DNA of 37,253 nucleotides from NCBI GenBank assembly GCA_003650425.1, contig QMPP01000006.1, positions 1-37,253 on the forward strand, given 5' to 3'. The position numbers and the translations under genes are program-made. Position 1 is the stretch's first letter. Each line of letters begins with the position of its first letter. Positions 9,918 to 17,293 of the stretch are shown piece by piece. The stretch is from Bacteroidota bacterium. Its GTDB lineage: Bacteria > Bacteroidota > Bacteroidia > Bacteroidales > F082. The notes under the pieces are model-generated. The model was given only the letters and a program-made list of their open reading frames with translations. It was not told where the DNA came from and searched no databases.

Positions 9918-10934
9918 ATGAGTATATATATTTTAGGTATTGAATCTTCGTGCGACGACACTTCTGCAGCCGTGTTGCAAAACACCCGTATGCTATCGAG
10001 TGTCATTGCCAACCAGGAGGTGCATCAAAAATTTGGTGGCGTAGTCCCCGAGTTGGCTTCACGTGCTCACCAACAGAACATTATACCGGTGGTGGAGGTG
10101 GCGTTGCAAAAGGCAAAGATAACCAAAAATCAGTTGAGTGCCGTTGCTTTTACACGTGGTCCTGGATTGCTGGGCTCGTTGTTGGTGGGAACCTCTTTTG
10201 CCAAGGCCTTTGCCATGGGGCTCGGTATTCCTATCATCGAAGTTAACCACCTAAAAGCGCATATCTTGTCGCATTTTGTAGAGGATGATGCTCAACAAAA
10301 TCACCCGGAGTTTCCCTTTTTATGTTTGACTGTCTCGGGAGGCCATACCCAAATTGTAAAGGTGAATAGCGCTTCCAACATGGAAATATTGGGAAAAACC
10401 ATTGATGATGCCGCTGGCGAAGCGTTCGATAAGGCTGCCAAAATTATGGGGCTTCCTTATCCCGGAGGGCCTGAAATTGATAAGTTGGCCGGCACAGGTA
10501 ATCCCTTGGCCTTTTCTTTTCCTGAACCACGAATTGGCAATTTAGACTTTAGTTTTAGCGGGTTAAAAACATCTTTTCTTTACTTCCTTCGGGATAGGCT
10601 TAAAGAGGATGATGACTTTATTGAAAAGCATAAAGCCGATTTGGCAGCATCCATTCAGCATACCATTATTTCTATATTAATGAAGAAGTTGCGGATGGCT
10701 GTAAAACAAACCGGGCTAACCCAAGTTGCTATTGCGGGAGGCGTGTCGGCAAACTCCGGTTTGCGTCATGCTATTGAAATGGAATCGGAAGCCGGCGACT
10801 GGAAAGCTTTTTTGCCTCCTTTTAAATATACTACCGACAATGCGGCTATGATTGCCGTGGCAGGCTATTTTAAATATCTCGATGGAGAGTTTACTTCGCA
10901 AGATATTACCCCTTATGCAAGGGGAGGCTTTTAA
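9918..10934 (+). CDS. tsaD: tRNA threonylcarbamoyladenosine biosynthesis protein TsaD
   Basis: Catalytic subunit of the complex that attaches threonylcarbamoyl to A37 of ANN-decoding tRNAs, using threonylcarbamoyl-adenylate from TsaC. The 338 residues match the Kae1/TsaD family from end to end: IYILGIESSCDDTSAA at the N-terminus, the metal-binding HLKAH (H-x3-H), LTVSGGHTQIV, the DDAAGEAFDKAAK block, GLKTSF, and the C-terminal AIAGGVSANSGLR and YTTDNAAMIAVAG. I chose the ATG at 9918, giving MSIYILGIESS. An in-frame ATG at 9894 overlaps the promoter -7 element and would precede the transcription start. The gene is transcribed alone, divergently from the tamB-like gene. Confidence 0.98.
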   Translation: MSIYILGIESSCDDTSAAVLQNTRMLSSVIANQEVHQKFGGVVPELASRAHQQNIIPVVEVALQKAKITKNQLSAVAFTRGPGLLGSLLVGTSFAKAFAMGLGIPIIEVNHLKAHILSHFVEDDAQQNHPEFPFLCLTVSGGHTQIVKVNSASNMEILGKTIDDAAGEAFDKAAKIMGLPYPGGPEIDKLAGTGNPLAFSFPEPRIGNLDFSFSGLKTSFLYFLRDRLKEDDDFIEKHKADLAASIQHTIISILMKKLRMAVKQTGLTQVAIAGGVSANSGLRHAIEMESEAGDWKAFLPPFKYTTDNAAMIAVAGYFKYLDGEFTSQDITPYARGGF

Positions 10935-10998
10935 CAATGACACCGGATTATTTAATTTTGTCATGAAAATCTAATCATTTTTTGAAGTTTTTTTTACT

Positions 10999-11006
10999 TA
11001 TCTTTG
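10999..11006 (+). promoter_or_regulatory. Promoter -7 element for the lipoprotein gene at 11050
   Basis: TATCTTTG is a perfect match to TAnnTTTG. The leader to the ATG at 11050 would be about 37 nt and contains a short upstream frame (ATG 11020 to TAA 11043, seven codons) beginning with the same ATGGATA as the real gene. Confidence 0.55.
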
Positions 11007-11049
11007 AATCGATTTTAAAATGGATAACATTATTGTTAAATAATATTGT

Positions 11050-11736
11050 ATGGATATTAAAACCAGGGTTTTATTACTGATTGGCTTCTTGGCATTAACC
11101 ATTTTCGGTGCTTGTCACCAAGGAGGTGTAACACCAGGCCCTGACCCTTCTAAGCCTGATTACGATTTCTCGCAGTCATCAAAAGATTATCTCTATTTTT
11201 TACCCAACAGTTATTGGGTGTATCAAAACGATAGTACCCTGAATGCCTATTCGGTAAAACTTTTCTCGGCACACGAAGAGATACGTCAAAGTGGAGCCGG
11301 TGCTTCCCAATACACGTATAATGCCTATTGGATGTATTATTCAAACAATGATGCCGGGTTACTTAAAGGAGAGCTTTTTTCAACTAACTTTAGTGTGCCC
11401 GACGATGTGCCGAATACAGAGGAACGGATTTATTTTGACGATAACCATTATAAAATTGCTTTTGCCCCAATGTATCCTTTCGGACAGCGAATTTTGCTTG
11501 GTGGCGAGGAGGGTACTTTTATTAATAAGGAATTTTTGGATGTTATGCCGGTAAGCGACAAAGTGTATGATAGTGTTTATCACTCCATCTCAGAAGATTA
11601 TACTGCTGCGGCTCCCGATACGGTATTTTATCATTTCTATTTTGCAAAACATTACGGCTTGATTAAGTATAGCATATTGCATAAAAATAATGCGGTTAGT
11701 TTTAGCTTGTTGGAATCTAACGTGCTTCAAGAATGA
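11050..11736 (+). CDS. Putative lipoprotein of unknown function, 228 aa
   Basis: The N-terminus is a lipoprotein signal peptide: positive start, hydrophobic core LLLIGFLALTIF, and lipobox FGAC with the acylated Cys at residue 22. A Gly/Pro-rich linker (GGVTPGPDPSKPD) follows. The mature domain is rich in Tyr, Phe and Asp and reads as beta-strand segments, including the phrase YFLPNSYWVYQND seen in other uncharacterised Bacteroidota lipoproteins. No catalytic motif is recognisable. It is followed after 34 nt by another exported protein gene on the same strand, so the two are probably co-transcribed and act in the cell envelope. The specific function is not known to me. Confidence 0.75.
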   Translation: MDIKTRVLLLIGFLALTIFGACHQGGVTPGPDPSKPDYDFSQSSKDYLYFLPNSYWVYQNDSTLNAYSVKLFSAHEEIRQSGAGASQYTYNAYWMYYSNNDAGLLKGELFSTNFSVPDDVPNTEERIYFDDNHYKIAFAPMYPFGQRILLGGEEGTFINKEFLDVMPVSDKVYDSVYHSISEDYTAAAPDTVFYHFYFAKHYGLIKYSILHKNNAVSFSLLESNVLQE

Positions 11737-11770
11737 TTAAAAGTTTGTAAATCAAAAAATTAGTATTAAG

Positions 11771-12373
11771 ATGAAAAAAGCATTTGTATTTTTGGCCATG
11801 ATGGCTATTGTTGTTAGCGTAAGCGCCCAAAAAGTTAAACTGGTTGATGGAAACCTTAAATTTTTAAAGGGTCAAAAAGTGATTAAAGCCGAGTTTACTT
11901 ACAATAACATGAAGATTGGTAAGATGAAGGCTGATGATTACATTAACAAAAAAGTTTCTGAGAAGAATAAAAAAAAGGCCGGCTCTGGCGATATCTGGCT
12001 AAAGAAGTTTAAGACTGATTTGGATACTGCTTTTCCAAGATATTTTGTTAATATGTTTAACATGTTTAAAAAGCATCTGGCAGTGGCTGACATAGATGGA
12101 GCCGAGGCTGACTACACGATGATAATCAACACCACTTTTATTGAACCCGGATACAATGTGGGCATCAGTAGCAAACGGCCTGAGGCTGCCATGGATGTGT
12201 CAATTGTTGCTAAGGATAATCCTGATAAGGTGTTAGCAAAATTTGAAATTACCAAAGCACCCGGCGGTTCTATGTTTGGTTCGGGATACAGTTTTAAAGA
12301 CAGAGTGGGCGGATGTTACGAAAATGCAGCGAGCCGTCTAGCCTCCTATTTTCTGAAGAAAAAAATATTTTAA
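11771..12373 (+). CDS. Secreted protein of unknown function, 200 aa
   Basis: A clear Sec signal peptide (MKKAFVFLAMMAIVVSVSAQ, about 20 residues) precedes a mature domain of about 180 residues. That domain is Lys-rich near its start (a KKVSEKNKKKAG stretch) and later contains YTMIINTTFIEPGYNVGISSKRPEAA and a Gly-rich GGSMFGSGYSF segment. This pattern recalls the many small periplasmic proteins of Bacteroidota in which a putative beta-sandwich core is followed by a helix (ENAASRLASYFLKK) at the C-terminus. I cannot assign a named family. It sits 34 nt behind the lipoprotein gene and probably shares its transcript. No clear rho-independent terminator follows; the next gene is convergent. Confidence 0.75.
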   Translation: MKKAFVFLAMMAIVVSVSAQKVKLVDGNLKFLKGQKVIKAEFTYNNMKIGKMKADDYINKKVSEKNKKKAGSGDIWLKKFKTDLDTAFPRYFVNMFNMFKKHLAVADIDGAEADYTMIINTTFIEPGYNVGISSKRPEAAMDVSIVAKDNPDKVLAKFEITKAPGGSMFGSGYSFKDRVGGCYENAASRLASYFLKKKIF

Positions 12374-12471
12374 AAAAAGGCTGCTCTTTCCCTCCAATTG
12401 GAATGCCAACAGTAAACATGAAATTACTGTTATGAACGTCGCTTTGGATTGTTAAAGGTTTCAGGTTAATA

Positions 12472-13611
12472 TTAACGTTGTGTTACTGTCAGGTAGTTAT
12501 AAACAGGGTTGGCATACAAATGTAAAAACAAATTCCATAATTCATCTTTATTGCCATTCGGTAAATATTGATCAATAGTTGAAAATCGTTTTTTAAATAA
12601 CCCGAGTGTGGAGTCATTATACTGATTGCTATGGATGCTGTTTCCTTCCAATAAATCGTAAGCCAGCCAGTTAACGGGCCATAACTTGTAGTTTTTGTAT
12701 ATTTCTTTATCAATTTGTTGTGCCACCAATGCAAGGTAGGCGTTATTTAGTTTTTTTGCTTTAATACTATCCAGTACATTGTTAAGTGGGATTCCCATGG
12801 CAAAATGTATTCTTCCTTTATGACCTGTGATTCCGCCAATCGTACTTTGCAGGTCTTCTTTTTCCTTTTTAATGTATGTGTTTTGCTTTGATAAGTAAGT
12901 CTCCCGAATTTTCATGATATCGCATGGTTCCCATTCATAGGAAATTGAAACAGGGATAATATCGAGCTTTTTGATGGCTTCGTAATAATTGTCCTTTTGA
13001 TAAAAAGAGAGCATTTTTAGAATACTGATTTCGGTTTTGTCGAATCCGTCTTTGGTTCTGCCCGGCCGCTGTGCCACCCATACGGAGCTATTGCCATTTA
13101 TTATTTCGTTGCTGATGTATTTAGATAGTCGAATAGAGTTAAATAGTAATTCGCGGGGAGAGCCATCCCGAATAACGGTTATCATTTTGTTTACTTTAGC
13201 GGCTTGTTCAAAGAATGGAGAGATGATAAGGTTGTTACCAAAAGTAATTTCGGCCGTTTCAAAGTTCTTATCCATTAAAATAATGTTCAGAATACCCGAG
13301 TCGAGCAGAATGTCCCTGTGGTTACTTAAAATTGTGTGGCCTGTGTCAGTAAAATTTTCAAATCCGCTTGTGCTTAACCCGTCCGACGATCGTGCCAGAA
13401 TACGGTGAATAACCTTGTGCATGAAATGTTGCTGTACATCTTTTACCGTTTTTGAGTTAGCAAAAATTTTCCTGTATTTGTCCTGCTCTCCCGGAAAAAG
13501 AAAATCAAGCACCGATTGAAATTTGCTGTTGGATACAATTTGCTCAATGGCAGGTGCAATTTCATCATCCCTAAATGGCCTGATTGAATCAAAATCCTGT
13601 TCACTCATCAT
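12472..13611 (-). CDS. PlsC-like 1-acyl-glycerol-3-phosphate acyltransferase family protein, ~380 aa
   Basis: The protein resembles the long Bacteroidota branch of the PlsB/PlsC acyltransferases, which transfer acyl groups to lysophosphatidate-like acceptors at the inner membrane. Visible blocks are SNHRDILLDSGIL (motif I region), FGNNLI, a VIRDGSPREL block, VWVAQRPGRTKDGFDKT (acceptor-binding, EGTRS-like) and DIIPVSISYE (motif IV). The catalytic motif is H-x5-D (HRDILLD) rather than the textbook H-x4-D, so the exact active-site register is uncertain. The longer frame from 13635 cannot be used, because the promoter element at 13633-13640 places the transcript start near 13626. Starts at 13611 or 13608 (MMSEQDF) fit. 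It diverges from the acyl carrier protein operon and may belong to the same lipid pathway. Confidence 0.8.
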   Translation of the reverse strand: MMSEQDFDSIRPFRDDEIAPAIEQIVSNSKFQSVLDFLFPGEQDKYRKIFANSKTVKDVQQHFMHKVIHRILARSSDGLSTSGFENFTDTGHTILSNHRDILLDSGILNIILMDKNFETAEITFGNNLIISPFFEQAAKVNKMITVIRDGSPRELLFNSIRLSKYISNEIINGNSSVWVAQRPGRTKDGFDKTEISILKMLSFYQKDNYYEAIKKLDIIPVSISYEWEPCDIMKIRETYLSKQNTYIKKEKEDLQSTIGGITGHKGRIHFAMGIPLNNVLDSIKAKKLNNAYLALVAQQIDKEIYKNYKLWPVNWLAYDLLEGNSIHSNQYNDSTLGLFKKRFSTIDQYLPNGNKDELWNLFLHLYANPVYNYLTVTQR

Positions 13612-13632
13612 TTTATTTCTGTTTTGGTTTAG

Positions 13633-13640
13633 CAAAGTTA
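13633..13640 (-). promoter_or_regulatory. Promoter -7 element for the PlsC-like gene
   Basis: On the minus strand this reads TAACTTTG, a perfect TAnnTTTG. It fixes the acyltransferase start at 13611/13608 and lies back to back with the promoter of the divergent ACP operon. Confidence 0.6.
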
Positions 13641-13662
13641 CCTAAATATTTAAAATATTAGT

Positions 13663-13670
13663 TATTTTTG
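13663..13670 (+). promoter_or_regulatory. Promoter -7 element for the ACP/dar-like operon
   Basis: TATTTTTG matches TAnnTTTG and lies 20 bp before the ACP ATG at 13691. The interval to the opposing promoter element is only 22 bp, so the two divergent transcripts are likely subject to shared control. Confidence 0.6.
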
Positions 13671-13690
13671 CAACCTTAATTCCGATAAAA

Positions 13691-13936
13691 ATGCAAAAAG
13701 AAGATATAATAGAAAGAGTTAACCTATTTTTGGTAGAGGAGTTTGAACTGGAGGAGGAGCAGCTTGTAGCCGAAGCTTTGTTAAAAGATGATTTGGATAT
13801 TGAAAGCCTCGATTTTGTTGATATTGCAGTTATCATCGAAAAAGAGTTTAACTTTCAGATGAAAACCGAAGAGATGGCCAAGTTGAAAACACTCAACGAC
13901 TTTTATAACTATCTTGATCAACAACTGAATAAGTAA
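13691..13936 (+). CDS. Acyl carrier protein (DarC-like)
   Basis: An 81-residue phosphopantetheine-binding protein with the normal acyl carrier length. The attachment site is Ser39 in DIESLDFVD, the usual D-S-L motif in slightly altered form. Helix I (IIERVNLFLVEEF) and helix III (TLNDFYNYLDQQL) are visible. It differs from a fatty-acid-synthase AcpP, which has a canonical DSLDTVE motif, and sits in a gene set with a ketosynthase and acyltransferases. It therefore probably carries the acyl or beta-ketoacyl chain of this pathway, as DarC does in the Pseudomonas dialkylresorcinol system. Its TAA overlaps the ATG of the next gene by 1 nt (TAATG), a sign of coupled translation. Confidence 0.93.
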   Translation: MQKEDIIERVNLFLVEEFELEEEQLVAEALLKDDLDIESLDFVDIAVIIEKEFNFQMKTEEMAKLKTLNDFYNYLDQQLNK

Positions 13937-14835
13937 TGGCTACCTGGCAAGGTAAAACGCGAGGTGGTGTAGCCGGATATCTTACCTTTATTTTTATTTT
14001 AAAATATCTTGGGCTAAATTTTGCCTATTTCATTTTACGTTTTGTAGTGGTGTATTTTGTTCTATTTGCTCCGTTGGCACGCAAATCGTTGTGGTTTTAT
14101 TTCCGAAAAATTCATGGTTGGGGATTTTGGAAAAGTTTTATCGGACTTTTTCGTAACTTCTATATTTTTGGGCAAACATTGCTCGATAAGGTAGCTTTAT
14201 TGTCGGGAGTCACAACAAAATTTACTTTTGATTTTGATGGAGAAGAGCATTTACGTAAAATGGCTTTGGAGGGTAACGGGGGTATGCTTATCGGGGCACA
14301 TCTCGGCAACTGGGAAATTGCCGGACAGCTACTCGATCGCCTTGAAACCCGCGTTAATATTGTAATGCTGGATGCCGAACATCAAGCCATTAAAAAATTA
14401 CTCGACGCTGTCATTCAAAAACGGGAGGTCAATATAATTCCGATTAAACCCAATAGCTTCGAACATCTTTTCGCCATCAAAGAAGCTTTGTTTAATAATG
14501 AGCTGGTAGTAATCCATGGCGACAGGTACATTCCCGAAAACAAAACGGTAACTAAATTGTTTATGGGTCGTGAAGCCGATTTCCCACTAGGGCCTTTTCA
14601 GCTGGCAACTAAATACAATAAGCCGGTTACCTTTGTTACTGCCGTGAAGGAGACAAAACGGCATTACCATTTTATGGCCACCTCTCCGAAAGTATATTCC
14701 AACAAGCCGGGGCCACAGCGAAAACAGCAATTAACCCTGATTATGTCTGATTATATTTCCTGGCTCGAAGATAAGGTTGCAAAATATCCCTACCAGTGGT
14801 TTAATTATTATTATTTTTGGAAACTTTTGAAATAA
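13936..14835 (+). CDS. LpxL/HtrB-like lysophospholipid acyltransferase, 299 aa
   Basis: Member of the LpxL/HtrB/MsbB acyltransferase family, which moves acyl chains from acyl-ACP to lipid A or related acceptors at the inner membrane. The catalytic H-x4-E motif is His122-Leu-Gly-Asn-Trp-Glu127, in the block GGMLIGAHLGNWEIAG. Further family blocks are VVIHGDRYIP and FPLGPFQLATKY. A hydrophobic segment (LNFAYFILRFVVVYFVLFAPLA, about 28-48) anchors the protein. It overlaps the ACP stop by 1 nt, so the ACP is its likely acyl donor. In aryl polyene and flexirubin clusters such enzymes are thought to attach the pigment tail to its lipid partner. The same role is likely here, but a plain lipid A function cannot be ruled out. 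Confidence 0.88.
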   Translation: MATWQGKTRGGVAGYLTFIFILKYLGLNFAYFILRFVVVYFVLFAPLARKSLWFYFRKIHGWGFWKSFIGLFRNFYIFGQTLLDKVALLSGVTTKFTFDFDGEEHLRKMALEGNGGMLIGAHLGNWEIAGQLLDRLETRVNIVMLDAEHQAIKKLLDAVIQKREVNIIPIKPNSFEHLFAIKEALFNNELVVIHGDRYIPENKTVTKLFMGREADFPLGPFQLATKYNKPVTFVTAVKETKRHYHFMATSPKVYSNKPGPQRKQQLTLIMSDYISWLEDKVAKYPYQWFNYYYFWKLLK

Positions 14836-14870
14836 GTTGGACTATTGTACAAAATAGCAGGAGATATTAA

Positions 14871-15129
14871 GCTCTACCCCGGGGTTTAGCCCGGGATAGA
14901 TGGGGCTTTAACCTGAGCTCTGCCCCGGGCTAAACCCCGGGATAGAAAGGGTTTAGCTTGAGTTTTACCCCGGGCTAACCCCCTAGGTAGAAAGGGTTAA
15001 CCTGAGCTCTGCTCCGGGCTAAACCCCGGGGTAGAAAGGATTTAGCTTGAGTTTTACCACGGGCTAAACCCCTATGTAGAAAGGTTTAGCTTGAGTTTTA
15101 CCCCGGGCTAAACCCCGGGGTATAATAGA
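14871..15129. repeat. Array of six 44-45 bp hairpin repeats
   Basis: The 334-bp gap between the acyltransferase and methyltransferase genes is almost filled by six imperfect tandem units of 44-45 bp, starting near 14871, 14917, 14962, 15006, 15051 and 15095. Each holds a 20-bp core that folds as CCCCGGG-CTAAAC-CCCGGGG (7-bp stem, 6-nt loop), followed by a linker such as TAGAAAGGGTTTAGCTTGAG. The first core is in the opposite orientation. Units three and five have decayed stems. Linkers alternate between GCTCTGC and GTTTTAC at the unit start, as if a two-unit block had been duplicated. No open frame or promoter is evident inside. Confidence 0.85.
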
Positions 15130-15169
15130 CTTCGTGATGATGTAATAATTGTATATTAATAAAAAGTGG

Positions 15170-16240
15170 ATGAAAGATTACGGAAACGATACTAAATCAG
15201 CGTTGCTGGCTAAGTTTGATGCGCAAAAAATCACTTTTGGTCCCATTATGTTTCAAGCGGCAAAAGCCCTTCGCGATTTGGGAATCCTGGAATATCTGAT
15301 GAAAACCCGTCGGAAAGGAGCTGCCATTGAAGAGGTTGCCGAGGCACTTGACCTGTCGGTTTATGGAGTAAAGGTGTTGCTTGAAGCTGCCATTAGCCTT
15401 GAAATGGTGTTGGTGCGTGAGGATAGATTTTTTATAACTAAAACCGGTTATTTTTTATTGAGCGATAAGCTTACCCGTGTTAATATGGATTTTACACACG
15501 ATGTTAATTATCTTGGCATGTTTCATCTGGAGGAGGCCATAAAAAATGGTAAACCTGAGGGGTTGAAAGTCTTTGGTGAGTGGGACACGGTTTATGAAGC
15601 ACTGTCGGAGTTGCCGGAGAAAGTACGAGAGAGTTGGTTTGGTTTCGATCACTACTATTCCGATGTGGCTTTTCCCGAAGTGCTGCCTGTGATTTTTAAC
15701 GAAGGAGTTAAGAAGATGATGGATGTGGGTGGAAATACTGGTAAATTTGCTATCGAGTGTGCTAAATTTTCTGATGATGTTGAGGTTACTATCCTTGACT
15801 TGCCCGGTCAGCTTAAGGATGCCGAAAAAAATATTGTTGCCAATGGTTTTGAACAGCGGGTGAATTTATTTCCTATTAATTTGCTTGATGCTGAAGCCCC
15901 ATTCCCAAAGGGTCACGATGCCATTTGGATGAGCCAGTTTTTGGATTGTTTTTCGCAAGAGCAGATACTCACTTTGCTAAAACGAGCCAACGATGCACTA
16001 GATAAAGAAGGTTCGGTTTATATTTTGGAAACCTATTGGGATAAGCAGGCTTTTGAAGCATCTACGTACAGTTTGCATGCTACAACGCTCTACTTTACTG
16101 CTATTGCTAACGGAAACAGTCAGATGTATCATTCTGACGATATGCGCAAACTGGTTGAAAAATCAGGGATGGTGATTGAAAAGGAATTTGAAAACATTGG
16201 CGTAAGCCACACCTTGTTTAAATGCAGGAAGAAGAAATAG
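15170..16240 (+). CDS. SAM-dependent methyltransferase, O-methyltransferase-like, 356 aa
   Basis: Class I S-adenosylmethionine methyltransferase of the polyketide/hydroxyneurosporene O-methyltransferase type. The first ~95 residues form a winged-helix dimerisation domain (AALRDLGILEYL-like helix, AIEEVAEALDLSVYGVKVLLEAA, wing RFFITKTGYFLL). The Rossmann domain has its SAM loop MMDVGGNTGKFAIEC near residues 183-197, the acidic adenosine contact VTILDLPGQ, and HDAIWMSQFLDCFS as the post-motif block. I chose the ATG at 15170; the alternative TTG at 15149 adds seven unlike residues. It follows the repeat array and precedes the DarA-like gene, so an aromatic hydroxyl of the resorcinol product is the likely substrate. 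That substrate is inference. No promoter is visible, so it is probably read through from 13663. Confidence 0.87.
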   Translation: MKDYGNDTKSALLAKFDAQKITFGPIMFQAAKALRDLGILEYLMKTRRKGAAIEEVAEALDLSVYGVKVLLEAAISLEMVLVREDRFFITKTGYFLLSDKLTRVNMDFTHDVNYLGMFHLEEAIKNGKPEGLKVFGEWDTVYEALSELPEKVRESWFGFDHYYSDVAFPEVLPVIFNEGVKKMMDVGGNTGKFAIECAKFSDDVEVTILDLPGQLKDAEKNIVANGFEQRVNLFPINLLDAEAPFPKGHDAIWMSQFLDCFSQEQILTLLKRANDALDKEGSVYILETYWDKQAFEASTYSLHATTLYFTAIANGNSQMYHSDDMRKLVEKSGMVIEKEFENIGVSHTLFKCRKKK

Positions 16241-16364
16241 ATTGCAACGTAAAAAATTAAGTAGATTTAAAATTCCTGCCCGCCGGTTTTTTGAACAAAG
16301 GATGACAGGCAGGCATGACAAAACAAAAGGTAGGTAAATCAAATAATAAGAAAAGTATAAACAC

Positions 16365-17291
16365 ATGAAAAAGATTCTTGTGGTTACCTATTCCCAATCG
16401 GGACAGCTTAACGAAATTGTTGACAATGTTGTAAAAACGTTTAATAGCGATGTTCAGATAGTGATTGAACACCTGCAACCCGACCCCCTATTCCCATTTC
16501 CATGGACTAACATCAGCTTTTGGGATGCCATGCCTGACGCCGTAAGTTTAATACCCCATAAACTCAAACCCTTCGCTTTTAATCCGGACGAGGATTTTGA
16601 TTTAATCATGCTGGGGTTTCCCGTGTGGTTTTTATCACCGGCCATTCCCATGACCTCCTTCCTGAAATCGCCGGAGGCAGCCAAAGTGATGAAAAACAAA
16701 CCCGTTGTTACTGTCATTGGTGCCCGCAATATGTGGGTCAATGCGCAAGAGGATATTAAAAAGATGATTGCTAATAATGGTGGGCGGTTGGTGGGAAACA
16801 TCGCGTTGCGCGACAAGGCCAACAACCTCTCCAGTGTGGTTACCATTATTTATTGGATGATGACGGCCAAAAAAGAGAAACTTTGGGGAATCTTCCCAAA
16901 ACCGGGTATTTCCGATGAAGACATCGCCGCTGCCGCCCGCTTTGGAAAGCCCATTTCCGAATCGTTAACAACGGGCGAGTTTACTGAGTTGCAGCAGAAC
17001 CTGCAATCGCTTGGCTCCATTGACTTGATTCCCAACGTTGTTTTTATGGAGTTGAGGGGTAAAAAGTTTTTTTATAAATGGGCTAAGTTTATTCGGAAAA
17101 AAGGAGAGCATGGTAACCCCAATAGGGTTGGCCGGCTGAAAATGTTTAAATGGTATCTGCTTATTGCTATTTTTGTCGCTTCGCCCATTGCCATTTTGCT
17201 GTTCTATCTGTTTTTACCTTTGACTTGGTGGAACTTTAGAAACAAACTGGCCTATTTTAAGGGGGTTGATTTAAATGATGAACTAATTTAA
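16365..17291 (+). CDS. darA: DarA-like dialkylresorcinol condensing enzyme, flavodoxin fold, 308 aa
   Basis: The N-terminal ~190 residues have the flavodoxin fold. An FMN phosphate loop, TYSQSGQLNE, lies at 8-17, and LIMLGFPVWFLSPAIPMTSFL and VTVIGARNMWVNAQED correspond to the second and third flavin-binding loops. The C-terminal part is basic, with one membrane helix (YLLIAIFVASPIAILLFYLFLPL, about 263-286) near the end. This architecture, placed immediately before a KAS III-like gene (2-nt gap), matches proteins annotated as DarA in dialkylresorcinol and flexirubin clusters. DarA is held to act with DarB to join and aromatise two beta-ketoacyl chains into a 2,5-dialkylresorcinol. The assignment rests on fold and neighbourhood; biochemical activity is inferred. 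Confidence 0.78.
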   Translation: MKKILVVTYSQSGQLNEIVDNVVKTFNSDVQIVIEHLQPDPLFPFPWTNISFWDAMPDAVSLIPHKLKPFAFNPDEDFDLIMLGFPVWFLSPAIPMTSFLKSPEAAKVMKNKPVVTVIGARNMWVNAQEDIKKMIANNGGRLVGNIALRDKANNLSSVVTIIYWMMTAKKEKLWGIFPKPGISDEDIAAAARFGKPISESLTTGEFTELQQNLQSLGSIDLIPNVVFMELRGKKFFYKWAKFIRKKGEHGNPNRVGRLKMFKWYLLIAIFVASPIAILLFYLFLPLTWWNFRNKLAYFKGVDLNDELI

Positions 17292-17293
17292 AT

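Noticed and set aside
9916-10012. ATG at 10012 as the start of the tamB-like gene
   Set aside because: It would overlap tsaD coding sequence by 95 bp and add a stretch that reads as the antisense of tsaD, unlike any TamB N-terminus.
12408-12431. AACAGTAA/TTACTGTT hairpin between the convergent genes at 12.4 kb as a terminator
   Set aside because: The stem is AT-rich with only 8 bp and no T tract on either side, too weak to call.
14871-15129. Tandem repeats considered as a CRISPR array
   Set aside because: Units follow each other without unique spacers, each unit is itself a hairpin, units vary by several bases and no cas gene is in the window.
16275-16313. CCTGCC/GGCAGG inverted repeat before the DarA-like gene as an operator or terminator
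   Set aside because: Only six pairs with a 27-nt loop, and no T tract or known operator pattern.
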